Source of the DNA: Oxobacter pfennigii
GTDB lineage: Bacteria; Bacillota; Clostridia; Clostridiales; Oxobacteraceae
DNA length: 64,000 bases
Assembly: GCF_001317355.1 (NCBI RefSeq)
Contig: NZ_LKET01000029.1
Coordinates: forward strand, 1 to 64,000
Direction: 5' to 3'
Translations under genes and position numbers: made by a program
Notes under the pieces: model-generated
The model's database searches: none
What the model was told of the DNA's origin: nothing
What the model saw: only the letters and a program-made list of their open reading frames with translations
In this document: positions 1-7,947 of the stretch, piece by piece
Layout of the letters: each line of letters opens with the position of its first letter
How positions within the stretch are numbered: position 1 is the first letter of the stretch

Positions 1-1002
1 GAACTTCCTGATGTAATGCAGGTTGCAGATAGATTTCATTTACATCAAAATTTATTAGAAGCAGTCAAGAAAGCTTTAAATCGCGAGGTGCCTGCCACTA
101 TTGCTATCCCACATAATAATGATATTGTATCCACAGGTTTACAAGAAGAAACTGTGGATGGTAGTAAAAAAAATCCCATCTGATGTGGATAACTTTCCGG
201 TTTTTAATAATAAATGTTATCAACTTATTCTGCAGATACAAAAATACAGTCAGGAAGGCTGTAGTAATCGCGAAATAGCTAGGAGACTTGGTATTGGTAG
301 AAATACAGTAAGCAAATATAAAACAGGTGATCCCAAGTTACTCTATCAATATGGAATTCGCCAAAGTAAGTTGGATGTTTATCGGGATTATATTATGCAG
401 TGTCTAAATAATGGTCTTAGCAAGAGTAAAACTGTTAAAGCTATATATGAACAAGGATATGACGGCGGAATGACGAATGCATTTGACTATCTTAAAAAAA
501 TAGAACGAGAATACAATAAAAAATTTGAGCCACAACCATATGTCAGAACAATGACAGAGGCTCTTAAATATAGGACAGGTTCTATAGGAAAGAAATGTGA
601 TTATATTACAAGAAATGGTGTATTTAATCACTTATGGATGAATACCGAGTTGACTAGCAATCACAAAGGATTCATATTTGAGAAATATCCTATACTTCAT
701 AAGATACAGAAATGCATCAGAGAATTCCGCAAAATTCTTGAACTTAAGAGCGCTCCATTGCTTTACTTATTCATTGAAAGTTATAGAAACAGCGAATTAA
801 CCGAAATCAAGTCTTTTACTAATGGCTTAAGCAAGGATATACAGTCTGTTGAAAATGCAGTAACATACAATTATAGCAATGGATTTGTTGAAGGAACAAA
901 CAGCAAGCTCAGATGATAAAGCGGACAATGTATGGACGGTGTAACATCCCGTTGCTAAGTGCAAAAATGATGTTGCAAAAACCTGGTATAACGGATAATT
1001 GA
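1..1002 (+). pseudogene. ISL3-family transposase, frameshifted, 5' end outside window
   Basis: The window opens inside a transposase. Frame 1 gives VADRFHLHQNLLEAVKKAL, the conserved DDE-region stretch of ISL3-family transposases. It runs into a stop at 181-183 just after an A8 tract (166-173); removing one A restores the frame. The next segment (about 174-912) carries a helix-turn-helix (GCSNREIARRLGIGRNTVSKY region, about 245-325) and the ISL3 C-terminal region (FIESYRNSELTEIKSFTNGL, then NGFVEGTNSKLR). A second break lies at 909-914: one missing base separates SKLR from MIKRTMYGRCNIPLLSAKMM, which ends at TGA 1000-1002. HTH plus C-terminal DDE order is known for this family. Two independent frameshifts argue for a dead copy, although slippage on the A8 tract alone could have been tolerated. 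Confidence 0.85.
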
Positions 1003-1077
1003 GGATGAACCCACCGCACCGGAATATTCAAGAACTGAGTAATATTTTTATAACCAAGCCTAATCTGCTGTTGTACC

Positions 1078-1365
1078 GTCGCTTCCTACATGGAAGCGTG
1101 GATTGAAATTTTGATTTTATTTGGTGAAGGTGTTGCCGTTGATACAGTCGCTTCCTATACGGGAGTGTGGCTTGCAAAAGCTGCCAATCATCCGTAATTT
1201 GTCGCTCCCTTCATGGGAGCGTGGATTGAAATCAGGTGATACTTATTGGGGTGTCTGACAGATTGGTCGCTACCTTCATGGGAGCGCGGATTGAAATGAT
1301 ATAAGGGATATACACAACTGATACCCCTTTTTGATCGCTTCCTACATGGAAGCGTGGATTAGAAT
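1078..1365 (+). CRISPR. Degenerate five-repeat CRISPR array, type I-C-like repeat
   Basis: Five 32-base repeats lie at 1078-1109, 1147-1178, 1201-1232, 1266-1297 and 1334-1365. The best copy (1201-1232) begins GTCGCTCCCTTC and ends GGATTGAAAT, with an internal palindrome CTCCC-TTCAT-GGGAG, which is the classic type I-C repeat form. The other four carry substitutions; the second is the worst (GGCTTGCAAA end) and the fifth ends GATTAGAAT. Stem changes are partly compensatory (CTTCC/GGAAG in copies 1 and 5). Spacers are 37, 22, 33 and 36 bases; the 22-base one looks truncated. No intact cas gene is present in the window, so this is an orphan, decaying array. It sits directly behind a dead transposase. 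Confidence 0.88.
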
Positions 1366-1495
1366 TGCTGATATGATTGAATATTTGTGTCTGGTACAAA
1401 CATAAATAGGGCTTAGCATTGTTGCTGAATATTTCTAAAGTTTATAGGTGAATATTCTGTAATAGTTTATAATTGTATTGATAGTAGTAACCATC

Positions 1496-1769
1496 ATGGA
1501 AGATAATTCAAAATGGTATCAGGAGTATAAAAATGGAGTCTCTATCGTTCCAAATCAACTGAAATTAAAAAATATGAAACGATATTCCAATAGACTGGGA
1601 GAAGAAACGGATTTAGCGGATTGATTGGTATTATTCAATTCGAAGGTGAATTAACACCCTTTGTCCCATGGTTGTATGCAGCTCAGATTCTACATATCGG
1701 ACGCATATAACTTTTGGAATAGGGGGGTGGCAGTGGAATTCATTTGAATTAATTATGGACCTATCATAG
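1496..1769 (+). pseudogene. Cas6-like CRISPR endoribonuclease C-terminal remnant
   Basis: Three short frames read in succession give one coherent protein tail. Frame A (1496-about 1600, stop 1622-1624) contains LKNMKRYSNRLGEE. Frame B (about 1606-1707, stop 1708-1710) reads SGLIGIIQFEGELTPFVPWL followed by AAQILHIGR. Frame C (1707-1769) reads ITFGIGGWQWNSFELIMDLS. The order RYSNR, G-x-x-G, EGELTPF-PWL, H-x-G-R and TFG-x-G matches the C-terminal domain of Cas6-family pre-crRNA endoribonucleases (Pfam CRISPR_Cas6). Two frameshifts and loss of the N-terminal half make it a pseudogene. It lies 130 bases behind the CRISPR array. The family assignment is from remembered motif order and was not checked by search. 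Confidence 0.6.
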
Positions 1770-1783
1770 AATTTAACGATAAA

Positions 1784-1821
1784 AAAACATGCATGGATTC
1801 AATAAATTCCATGCATGTTTT
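1784..1821. terminator. Bidirectional intrinsic terminator
   Basis: Perfect 14-bp inverted repeat (1784-1797 with 1808-1821, AAAACATGCATGGA arm) with a T-rich tract on both strands. It ends the minus-strand TetR operon and would also stop any readthrough from the Cas6-like remnant. Confidence 0.8.
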
Positions 1822-1822
1822 C

Positions 1823-2485
1823 TTATATAAGAAATTTTATATGTGAATAATCTAAAGTATTTACATATTGGGTGGATAGTTCACCGTATTTTTGGGAGAC
1901 TGATTTATCTATGCCCATTAACGTTCCGACTATTGATGTAACATAGTTTATAAACTCATCTATGGATATGGTTAAATCGTTATTATAATACTGATACAGT
2001 ATCTCCCGCCTTGCTCCGGCGTCGGCCATGCGTATTAAATTAAGCTCGCTGTCCGATACCGTAATATTAAAATCCCGGATGTAATTTAAATGCAACCCGC
2101 CGACAAAGGGGGATAAAAGCTCATAGTTTGATTGTGCCATACTGACTTCATAATAAAAGCGCTTGTTGTTATGGTCATTAAGGATGATATAATAATATAT
2201 TTTTGAAGCATAAAAATGCTTCAAATAGCTGTCTGTATCTTTAAGATTCTGCCCATCCAGAAAGCTATAAATATCCAGCATGAAGGTATTATAAATTTCT
2301 TTTATAATATCATCCTTCTTATTGAAATAATAGGGTATGGTGGATAAGGAAACTTCGGCCTCTTCTTTTATCATATTTATTGTTGTGCTGTTATAGCCAT
2401 GGTGATAAAAGAGTTTTTTTGAAGCTGACATTACCTTGTTCCGCGTATCGATACCCTTTTTATACATATTTTCAGATTTGCTCAT
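1823..2485 (-). CDS. TetR/AcrR-family transcriptional regulator
   Basis: 220-residue DNA-binding regulator. The N-terminal helix-turn-helix spans about residues 13-60 (KLFYHHGYNSTTINMIKEEA, then VSLSTIPYYFNKKDDIIKEI), the usual TetR layout of a short tyrosine/phenylalanine-rich recognition helix followed by FxxKxxL/I. The remaining 150 residues form the ligand-binding helical domain, which is not similar to any subfamily I recognise. It is the last gene of a minus-strand unit with the 40-residue ORF and the URO-D-family gene, so it probably autoregulates that unit and may respond to the substrate or product of the upstream enzyme. Candidate operators are the inverted repeats at 3879-3916 and 3938-3960 upstream of the first gene. 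Confidence 0.85.
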   Translation of the reverse strand: MSKSENMYKKGIDTRNKVMSASKKLFYHHGYNSTTINMIKEEAEVSLSTIPYYFNKKDDIIKEIYNTFMLDIYSFLDGQNLKDTDSYLKHFYASKIYYYIILNDHNNKRFYYEVSMAQSNYELLSPFVGGLHLNYIRDFNITVSDSELNLIRMADAGARREILYQYYNNDLTISIDEFINYVTSIVGTLMGIDKSVSQKYGELSTQYVNTLDYSHIKFLI

Positions 2486-2502
2486 AGAGTACCTCTCGCC
2501 AT

Positions 2503-2625
2503 TTAGCTCATCATCATATAAACTATAAGCCTTAACATTTTTTCTCTCTGTTCTTCGGACATATCTTTAAAATACTCTTCTCCTAATTTTTCAATCAACA
2601 ATTCATATTCTGTTTTTTTCTCCAT
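2503..2625 (-). CDS. 40-residue charged small ORF in TetR/URO-D operon
   Basis: A small protein beginning MEKKTEYELLIEKLGEEYF and ending VYMMMS. It has its own ribosome site (TAGGAGGGAATATC before ATG 2625), which overlaps the 3' end of the upstream URO-D-family gene (stop 2637-2639); the next gene (TetR) starts 17 bases after its stop. The good Shine-Dalgarno, tight spacing and charged helical composition (many Glu/Lys) support translation. I do not recognise a family. It could be a small structural partner or a regulator of its neighbours. Confidence 0.6.
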   Translation of the reverse strand: MEKKTEYELLIEKLGEEYFKDMSEEQREKMLRLIVYMMMS

Positions 2626-2636
2626 GATATTCCCTC

Positions 2637-3800
2637 CTAATATTTGCCGTTATCTCTTACATATTCGTTAACGGCTCTTAAATTTTCAGGTTTTGCGTCT
2701 TTTGCATTATGAAGTATTACATTGGAGCAGAATATATATCCGCCGCCGGGGGCCATGTCATCTAAAAGGCTTTTGGTATAATCCACGCACTCTTCTTTTG
2801 TACCATACATTAATTTATTAACGGGCATGCCGCCGGCTATGCACATTATGTGGCCTAATTCTTTTTTTGCTTTTCTTATATCGTCATCCTCAAAGAGTCC
2901 TACTACGGTATTTTTAGGCAATTCCTGCAAATAGTCATATAGGTGCTCCCAGTTTCTTTCAAAATAACAAAGTGCTTTATAGCCCTTTTTGCTGAAGGCA
3001 TCCAGTATCTTTTTGAAGGAAGGCCAGTAAACCTGTTCAAAGGCCTTGGGGCGTAAAAACTGCGGCACATGAAGAGGTATGAAAATCATATGTCCGGGTA
3101 TATGATTCGGATATGAATCTTCTATCATCTGAAGCAGGTAATCAGCAAGTGCGTCACAGGCTTCTGCAACCTCCTGGGGCCTCCTTCTTATATCCAGCAT
3201 GGTGCCTTGAAAATCCCTTAGAAAGTCCAGGATTATATCAAGAGGCATGAACATTGTGGCTCCCCTGCTTACTAAAATGCCATGCTCGTCTTTAAGCCTC
3301 TGGGTATTCCTTTTTCCAAGGTCTAAAAATGCGAAGAGCTCATCAACGGCAGAAGCAAACCTCTTATATTTTTCTTCAAAGCTTATGTCTTCGGTGAAAA
3401 GGCCGTATTTTCTGGGGTATAACACATTAAGCATGAATTTAGCCGGGTCCTTTGCCAGCTCCTTGTACTCATCGGCATTCATAATCTCAGCGGCTCCCCC
3501 TTCAACCTGCAGTGAATCGGTAACTTTAAAGGTTCCGCCTCCTAATTTGTTGAAGAATTTCATCGCTTTGGTCACTCCGGAATACATCGTGGAATCCCAG
3601 AAAAAGTCCAGCATGATTTTTTCATAAGCCCTGTATTGCTTTTCCTCATCTTCGATTACTTCTTTGAGAGTATATCCAGCATAGTGTATGGCATAATTAT
3701 CCACCATTGAATACACGGGTACTCTGTCGGGAATTCCTCTGTTATATACTTTTTCCATTCTTTCAACCCTCTCGTTATAGAGAGCCTGTAAATCAGCCAT
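2637..3800 (-). CDS. URO-D-family protein (putative corrinoid-type methyltransferase)
   Basis: 387-residue protein of the uroporphyrinogen decarboxylase / MtaA-CmuA superfamily, recognised from the overall pattern RVPVYSMVDNYAIHYAG near the N-terminus, PGHMIFIPLHVPQFLRPKAF in the middle and a C-terminal half with GLFEDDDI...HIMCIAGGMPV. Members of this superfamily outside true UroD usually move methyl groups between corrinoid proteins, substrates and thiols. In methyltransferase members a zinc H-x-C motif sits in the segment that here reads ALCYFERNWEHLYDY, so the zinc site is altered. No heme genes are nearby, which argues against a real UroD. It is the first gene of the minus-strand unit ending in TetR. 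Start ATG 3800 follows AACTGGAGGTTAAAAACA. Confidence 0.7.
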   Translation of the reverse strand: MADLQALYNERVERMEKVYNRGIPDRVPVYSMVDNYAIHYAGYTLKEVIEDEEKQYRAYEKIMLDFFWDSTMYSGVTKAMKFFNKLGGGTFKVTDSLQVEGGAAEIMNADEYKELAKDPAKFMLNVLYPRKYGLFTEDISFEEKYKRFASAVDELFAFLDLGKRNTQRLKDEHGILVSRGATMFMPLDIILDFLRDFQGTMLDIRRRPQEVAEACDALADYLLQMIEDSYPNHIPGHMIFIPLHVPQFLRPKAFEQVYWPSFKKILDAFSKKGYKALCYFERNWEHLYDYLQELPKNTVVGLFEDDDIRKAKKELGHIMCIAGGMPVNKLMYGTKEECVDYTKSLLDDMAPGGGYIFCSNVILHNAKDAKPENLRAVNEYVRDNGKY

Positions 3801-3878
3801 TGTTTTTAACCTCCAGTTTTTTAAAAAGTATGGATTGCAGCTTTAATAATAGAGCAAGTGTAATATTTAGTTTCTGCA

Positions 3879-3960
3879 AATATCAGTGCGTTTATTATAC
3901 GGAGTATACTGATATTGTGAAATATGTTAATAATATGAATATTGAAAAAAACTCAATATT
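3879..3960. promoter_or_regulatory. Candidate operators in the URO-D / cupin divergent region
   Basis: The 338-base gap between the minus-strand URO-D gene and the plus-strand cupin gene contains two clear inverted repeats: AATATCAGT (3879-3887) with ACTGATATT (3908-3916), and AATATTGA (3938-3945) with TCAATATT (3953-3960). Their position upstream of an operon that encodes its own TetR protein makes them candidate operators. A possible promoter for the cupin gene follows, TTGACA at 4054-4059 with TATTCT at 4077-4082. The rest of the gap shows nothing else. Confidence 0.4.
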
Positions 3961-4138
3961 TACTGTTTTTATTTTATAAGAACTGTTTTTTAAAGTCAAT
4001 AACTGAGTTTCAGATAAAAGTCAAATATAAGAGAAATGCTGGTATAAAAAGCTTTGACACCAGAGAAAATAGGGTATATTCTTTATGATTGTAAGCATCC
4101 TGTATTTATATTAAATATATTAAGGAGGTATTTGTATT

Positions 4139-4516
4139 ATGAAGATAGTCAATTATTTAGACATTGAAGGAATGGAATTCCCGGCAGGCAGAAGAACCAG
4201 GGTGGTTGTAGGACCAAATGGTGCGCTGGAAGCCGAGCATTTTGTCCAGGGTATGGTTGTAATTTACCCCGGAGGTTCTGTGCCATTACATGATCATGCC
4301 GAAGAAGAAGTGTATTTTATTGTATCGGGTTCCGGAGAGATGACTGTTGGCGAGGAAACTGTGGCTGTTAAAGAAGGGGATGCAGTCTATATAACCCCTA
4401 CACTGCCTCATTTACTTAAAAATACCGGCAAGGATGATATGAAAATGATGTTTACATATGCGCCAAAGAAAATCGCGGATCATTGGGAACAGGAAAAGCA
4501 GGGCCATTTAAAATAA
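4139..4516 (+). CDS. Cupin-domain protein
   Basis: 125-residue single-domain cupin. The two cupin motifs are complete: motif 1 with H51, H53 and E57 (HDHAEEEVYF) and motif 2 ending in H91 (YITPTLPHLLKN), giving the usual His3Glu metal site. Such small cupins act as sugar isomerases, lyases, dioxygenases or ligand-binding proteins; the sequence alone does not choose between them. Ribosome site AAGGAGGTATTTGTATT precedes ATG 4139. It stands 370 bases upstream of the Liv-type transporter and may belong to the same catabolic programme. A cre/LacI-like imperfect palindrome lies just after it (4537-4550). Confidence 0.8.
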   Translation: MKIVNYLDIEGMEFPAGRRTRVVVGPNGALEAEHFVQGMVVIYPGGSVPLHDHAEEEVYFIVSGSGEMTVGEETVAVKEGDAVYITPTLPHLLKNTGKDDMKMMFTYAPKKIADHWEQEKQGHLK

Positions 4517-4536
4517 GCAGAAATAAAGTTGTAATA

Positions 4537-4550
4537 TGATAACGTTTGCT
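4537..4550. promoter_or_regulatory. Imperfect LacI/CcpA-like operator
   Basis: TGATAACGTTTGCT, centred on AACGTT, differs by few positions from the stronger palindromes at 4768 and 13501. Weak evidence; it may be a third site of the same regulator or a chance match. Confidence 0.3.
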
Positions 4551-4670
4551 TAAATTTACTGTTTTATAATAGAAAATGTGTAAAATTAACAAATACAATG
4601 ACAGCACGCTGTTTATTAAGCATGGGAATATTTGCTTCGTTATATTGGCTTAAGAAACAGTAATATGAGG

Positions 4671-4781
4671 TTGACAAGCCATTACACGTGTATGTAAAAT
4701 AAATATGAGTGAATATTTAATCTAGTTATATCTATACATATGTATGGGTATTATTTTATGCAATAAGTGCAATCGATTGCA
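4671..4781 (+). promoter_or_regulatory. Promoter region and perfect operator palindrome upstream of the Liv-type operon
   Basis: The 372-base gap before the substrate-binding protein holds TTGACA (4671-4676) with TAAAAT (4695-4700, 18-base spacing), and a second possible promoter TTATAT (4726-4731) / TATTAT (4749-4754). A perfect 14-bp palindrome TGCAATCGATTGCA lies at 4768-4781, 13 bases after the second -10. The same palindrome type sits 11 bases after the -10 at 13484-13489, so the second promoter gives matching geometry. The sequence fits both a LacI-family operator and the CcpA cre consensus (TGNAANCGNNNNCA). Confidence 0.65.
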
Positions 4782-4888
4782 GGAATTGCATAAAGCGTGA
4801 TTTTTAATTATCTGTATAAGAGATTTTTAACTTTTACGGATAATTAAAAATAAAATACTTAAACTATTATCAAAAGGAGGAGAAGTAA

Positions 4889-6082
4889 ATGAAAAGACTA
4901 TTAGCAATTCTTTTAGCAGCATTTATGACTTTAGGCCTTGCTGCTTGCGGTACTTCAAACCAACCCGCACCAACTCCAACTCCAGGGGGCAACCAACCTT
5001 CAGCTGAAGGTGACATCGTTATAGGTGTGCTTCAGGACATAACTGGCCCTACATCCACACTCGGTAAAATGATTCAGGACGGTGCTCAGTGGGCAGCCGA
5101 TGAAATCAATGCAGCCGGTGGTGTAAACGGCCGCAAAATCCAGTTAAAAACATATGACACAAAAGGTGACGTTCAGGAAGCAATAAACGCATTTACACGT
5201 ATGGCTACAACCGATAAGGTAACAGCGGTCATTGGACCTCCTGTTGCAAACATAGGTATAGCTATAGCACCTATTTCCGAGAACTATAATGTTCCGGTAC
5301 TTGCTTTTGCAATCGATGACAGAGCAACAATAAAAGATGACAAAACTCCATACAAAAACATGTTCCTTTTCCAGCCCTCAGCTATGCAGCAGGGCGATAT
5401 CATGGCAAACTACGCTGTAACTGAAAAAGGCTTCAAGAAATTCGGCATAATTTACAACCAGGCAAATGCATATTCTGTATCACTTGTTGATGCATTCAAA
5501 AAATCTGCATCCGGCCTTGGAGCTACAATAGCAGCCGAAGTACCATATCAGCCTACTGATAAAGATTTCAAAACAATGTTAAATAAAATAGTGGCTGAAG
5601 GCGTTGATGCCATTTATGCTCCTAACTACACTCAAGAGCTTATACTAATTGTACAGCAGGCCCGTGCAATAGGCTACGAAGGCCCGCTTGTTTGCGGACT
5701 TGATGCAGCTCCGCCTTTCCCAAGCCTTGCAGGTGCTGATGCAAACGGTATAATCTACATCAACAACATTACAGAATCAGAACCCCAGATTCAGAGCATA
5801 GCAAAAGCATACAAGGAAAAGAAAAACAGTGATGCAACCAATAAATTCTTCCTTGGATACGATGTTATGAAAATCATTGCAAAAACCGTTGGCGAAGTTG
5901 GTGACGATTCAGTAGCTATAAGGAACGCCGTTGAGAAATTAACAGGTTATCAAGGCTTGACAGGCAATATTACAATTGACCCTGCAACTCACCAGACTAA
6001 AGGCCTTGAAATGGTTATGCATGAAATAGTAGATGAACAGCCAAAAATGATTAAACGCTACGCAGTTCCTGAAAAGAAATAA
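4889..6082 (+). CDS. Liv-type ABC transporter substrate-binding lipoprotein
   Basis: 397-residue exported binding protein of the periplasmic-binding-fold type I (LivJ/LivK, HAAT) family. The signal peptide MKRLLAILLAAFMTLGLAAC ends in a lipobox with C20, followed by a Pro/Thr-rich linker, so it is membrane-anchored. The mature part has the family features IGVLQDITGPTSTLGKMIQDG, AADEINAAGGVNGRKIQL and VTAVIGPP. Homologues bind branched-chain amino acids, amides, urea, aromatic acids and other small carboxylates. The genes downstream (dehydratase, KDPG aldolase, KDG kinase) suggest a sugar-acid-like or other hydroxy-acid ligand here, which is an inference from context. Ribosome site AAAGGAGGAGAAGTAA. 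It is followed by a strong hairpin that may raise its level relative to the permeases. Confidence 0.9.
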   Translation: MKRLLAILLAAFMTLGLAACGTSNQPAPTPTPGGNQPSAEGDIVIGVLQDITGPTSTLGKMIQDGAQWAADEINAAGGVNGRKIQLKTYDTKGDVQEAINAFTRMATTDKVTAVIGPPVANIGIAIAPISENYNVPVLAFAIDDRATIKDDKTPYKNMFLFQPSAMQQGDIMANYAVTEKGFKKFGIIYNQANAYSVSLVDAFKKSASGLGATIAAEVPYQPTDKDFKTMLNKIVAEGVDAIYAPNYTQELILIVQQARAIGYEGPLVCGLDAAPPFPSLAGADANGIIYINNITESEPQIQSIAKAYKEKKNSDATNKFFLGYDVMKIIAKTVGEVGDDSVAIRNAVEKLTGYQGLTGNITIDPATHQTKGLEMVMHEIVDEQPKMIKRYAVPEKK

Positions 6083-6138
6083 TCAGCTTAAATCAGTTAA
6101 AAGTTTACTTTATAAACCAAACCCCATAAGTTGGGCTT

Positions 6139-6172
6139 TCAATCCCCCCTGCATGTTGCAAGGGGGGATTGA
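6139..6172 (+). promoter_or_regulatory. Intra-operon stem-loop after binding-protein gene
   Basis: TCAATCCCCCCT (6139-6150) pairs with AGGGGGGATTGA (6161-6172), with a further TGCA/TGCA inner pairing. There is no T tract, so it is unlikely to terminate fully. Stem-loops here are common in ABC operons, where they stabilise the abundant binding-protein transcript. Confidence 0.7.
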
Positions 6173-6190
6173 TAATAAAGGAGGAAAGCA

Positions 6191-7063
6191 ATGTCACTGC
6201 AGATTATAATAAACGGTTTAGCATTGGGCTCGGTTTATGCCCTTATTGCTACTGGCTTTTCACTTATATTCAATGTACTGAAATTTTCTAACTTTTCCCA
6301 TGGAGCATTGATGACACTAAGTGCATTCATAGGTTATTTTGTTTCCGTCGCCACTGGATGGAAATTGATTCCGGTTATTGCCGTATCAATGCTGGCAGGA
6401 GGGCTTATAGCCCTTATAGGTGAGTTTGTAGCCTTCAGAAAAATAACAATCCGCAATACATCACCTGTTTATTTTTTCGTTTCATCAATTACGCTTGGAA
6501 CTTTATATGAGGGCATAGTTACTATTTGGGTGGGCCCTAATTTTTATAATTTCCCCCGCTTTTTTAAATCTTCGGTTATAAGATTCAGCGGTTTAGTAGT
6601 CTCAACATCCGACTTGATTATGTTTATTTCTTCAGTCATAGCGCTTGTATTATTGGTACTTTTAATTCAGAAAACTAGATTGGGCCGCGCTCTTCGTTCA
6701 GTTTCATTCGACAGGGATACGGCCGGTCTTATGGGTATAAATGTATTTGGAACAATTCAGTTTGCATTTTTGCTTTCAGGAGCCTTGGCCGGTTTGGCCG
6801 GTGTGTTCTTGGGAATAAATTATACGCTTTTTCCGCAGCTTGGAAACCTTGTTGTAAAAGGATTTATAGCTTCGGTTATCGGCGGCCTCGGGAGTATTTC
6901 AGGTGCGGTCATAGGGGCTGTTTTGCTCGGACTTATAGAAACTTTGCTTATTAATTTTGTAGGCTCCGGATATGCGCCGGTATTCTCTTTTGTTATCATG
7001 CTGGTATTTTTGCTGGTAAGGCCTCAGGGTATTGCCGGTTCCAATATACAGGAAAAGGCTTAG
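6191..7063 (+). CDS. Liv-type ABC transporter permease (LivH family)
   Basis: 290-residue integral membrane permease of the branched-chain-amino-acid type. Repeated hydrophobic segments span the whole protein, starting with ALGSVYALIATGFSLIFNVL and the characteristic FSHGALMTLSAFIGY. The segment GRALRSVSFDRDTAGLMGIN is the cytoplasmic coupling region that contacts the ATPases. It pairs with the LivM-type permease that starts 15 bases after it. Ribosome site AAAGGAGGAAAGCA before ATG 6191. Confidence 0.92.
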   Translation: MSLQIIINGLALGSVYALIATGFSLIFNVLKFSNFSHGALMTLSAFIGYFVSVATGWKLIPVIAVSMLAGGLIALIGEFVAFRKITIRNTSPVYFFVSSITLGTLYEGIVTIWVGPNFYNFPRFFKSSVIRFSGLVVSTSDLIMFISSVIALVLLVLLIQKTRLGRALRSVSFDRDTAGLMGINVFGTIQFAFLLSGALAGLAGVFLGINYTLFPQLGNLVVKGFIASVIGGLGSISGAVIGAVLLGLIETLLINFVGSGYAPVFSFVIMLVFLLVRPQGIAGSNIQEKA

Positions 7064-7077
7064 GGGGGATTATACAG

Positions 7078-7947
7078 ATGGAATTTTATTTAGCCATAAT
7101 TACTTTTACAATGATTTCTGTTATAGCTGTTTCAGGTATATACGTTCTTACAGGTTTGACAGGTATGTTCTCCCTTGGCCAGGCGGCTTTCATGGCAATA
7201 GGTGCTTATGTATCCGGTGTTTTAGTTGTTAAAGCCGGACTGCCCTTTGGAGTTGCAGCCTTGATTGCTATTATAGCAAGCGTTTTCGTAGGTTTTATTG
7301 TAGGCCTGCCAACGGTCAGGCTCCGCCGCGACTATATATCACTGGTTACACTAGGATTCGGAGAGGCTATTACAGCATTATTAAATCAGACTCAGTCATT
7401 GACGGGCGGGGCACTTGGTTTTTCAGGAATCCCAAGATACACAACCGTTACCGTGGCGCTTATATCTGCCGTAGTCTGTATTTTGCTGGTCAGTTATTTT
7501 AAACAGTCAAAATACGGTAGGCAGTGCATTGCATTGAAGAGTGATGAGCTTGCAGCAAAGGCTATGGGCATCAACGTGCCAAGGATAAAGATGATTGCAT
7601 TTTTATTTTCCGTTGCAGTGACATCTTATTCCGGAGTTTTATATGCATTCTATACCACATACGTTGACCCGGGACTCTTCGGGTGGAAAAGAAGTGCGGA
7701 GTGGGTTATCATGGTATTCTTCGGAGGAGTCAACAGCCTTACGGGTTCTATCGTAGGCACCATTATTTTAACTGCCCTGCCTGAAGCCCTTCGTTTCGCG
7801 TCGGCTTACAGGACTGTATTCTATGCCATTTTGGTCTTAATCATTATTAATTTTAAGCCTACAGGTTTATTTGGTGAATATGAGATAACCTTAAACAATA
7901 TAAAGAAATTATTTGGGAAAAAAGGAGGGAAGCAAGATGTTGCTTGA
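7078..7947 (+). CDS. Liv-type ABC transporter permease (LivM family)
   Basis: 289-residue polytopic membrane protein with the LivM signature GLTGMFSLGQAAFMAIGAY near the N-terminus and the coupling segment YGRQCIALKSDELAAKAMGI. It is the second permease of the heterodimeric channel. Its 3' end overlaps the start of the first ATPase gene by 11 bases, which supports translational coupling. Ribosome site GGGGGGATTATACAG precedes ATG 7078. Confidence 0.92.
   Translation: MEFYLAIITFTMISVIAVSGIYVLTGLTGMFSLGQAAFMAIGAYVSGVLVVKAGLPFGVAALIAIIASVFVGFIVGLPTVRLRRDYISLVTLGFGEAITALLNQTQSLTGGALGFSGIPRYTTVTVALISAVVCILLVSYFKQSKYGRQCIALKSDELAAKAMGINVPRIKMIAFLFSVAVTSYSGVLYAFYTTYVDPGLFGWKRSAEWVIMVFFGGVNSLTGSIVGTIILTALPEALRFASAYRTVFYAILVLIIINFKPTGLFGEYEITLNNIKKLFGKKGGKQDVA

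Noticed and set aside
166-173. Programmed frameshift of the ISL3 transposase at A8
   Set aside because: A second, unrelated one-base break at 909-914 shows the copy is decayed; ISL3 transposases are normally made from one frame.
1003-1077. Right terminal repeat of the ISL3 element or CRISPR leader
   Set aside because: No clear inverted repeat end or leader motif could be identified, and the left end of the element is outside the window.
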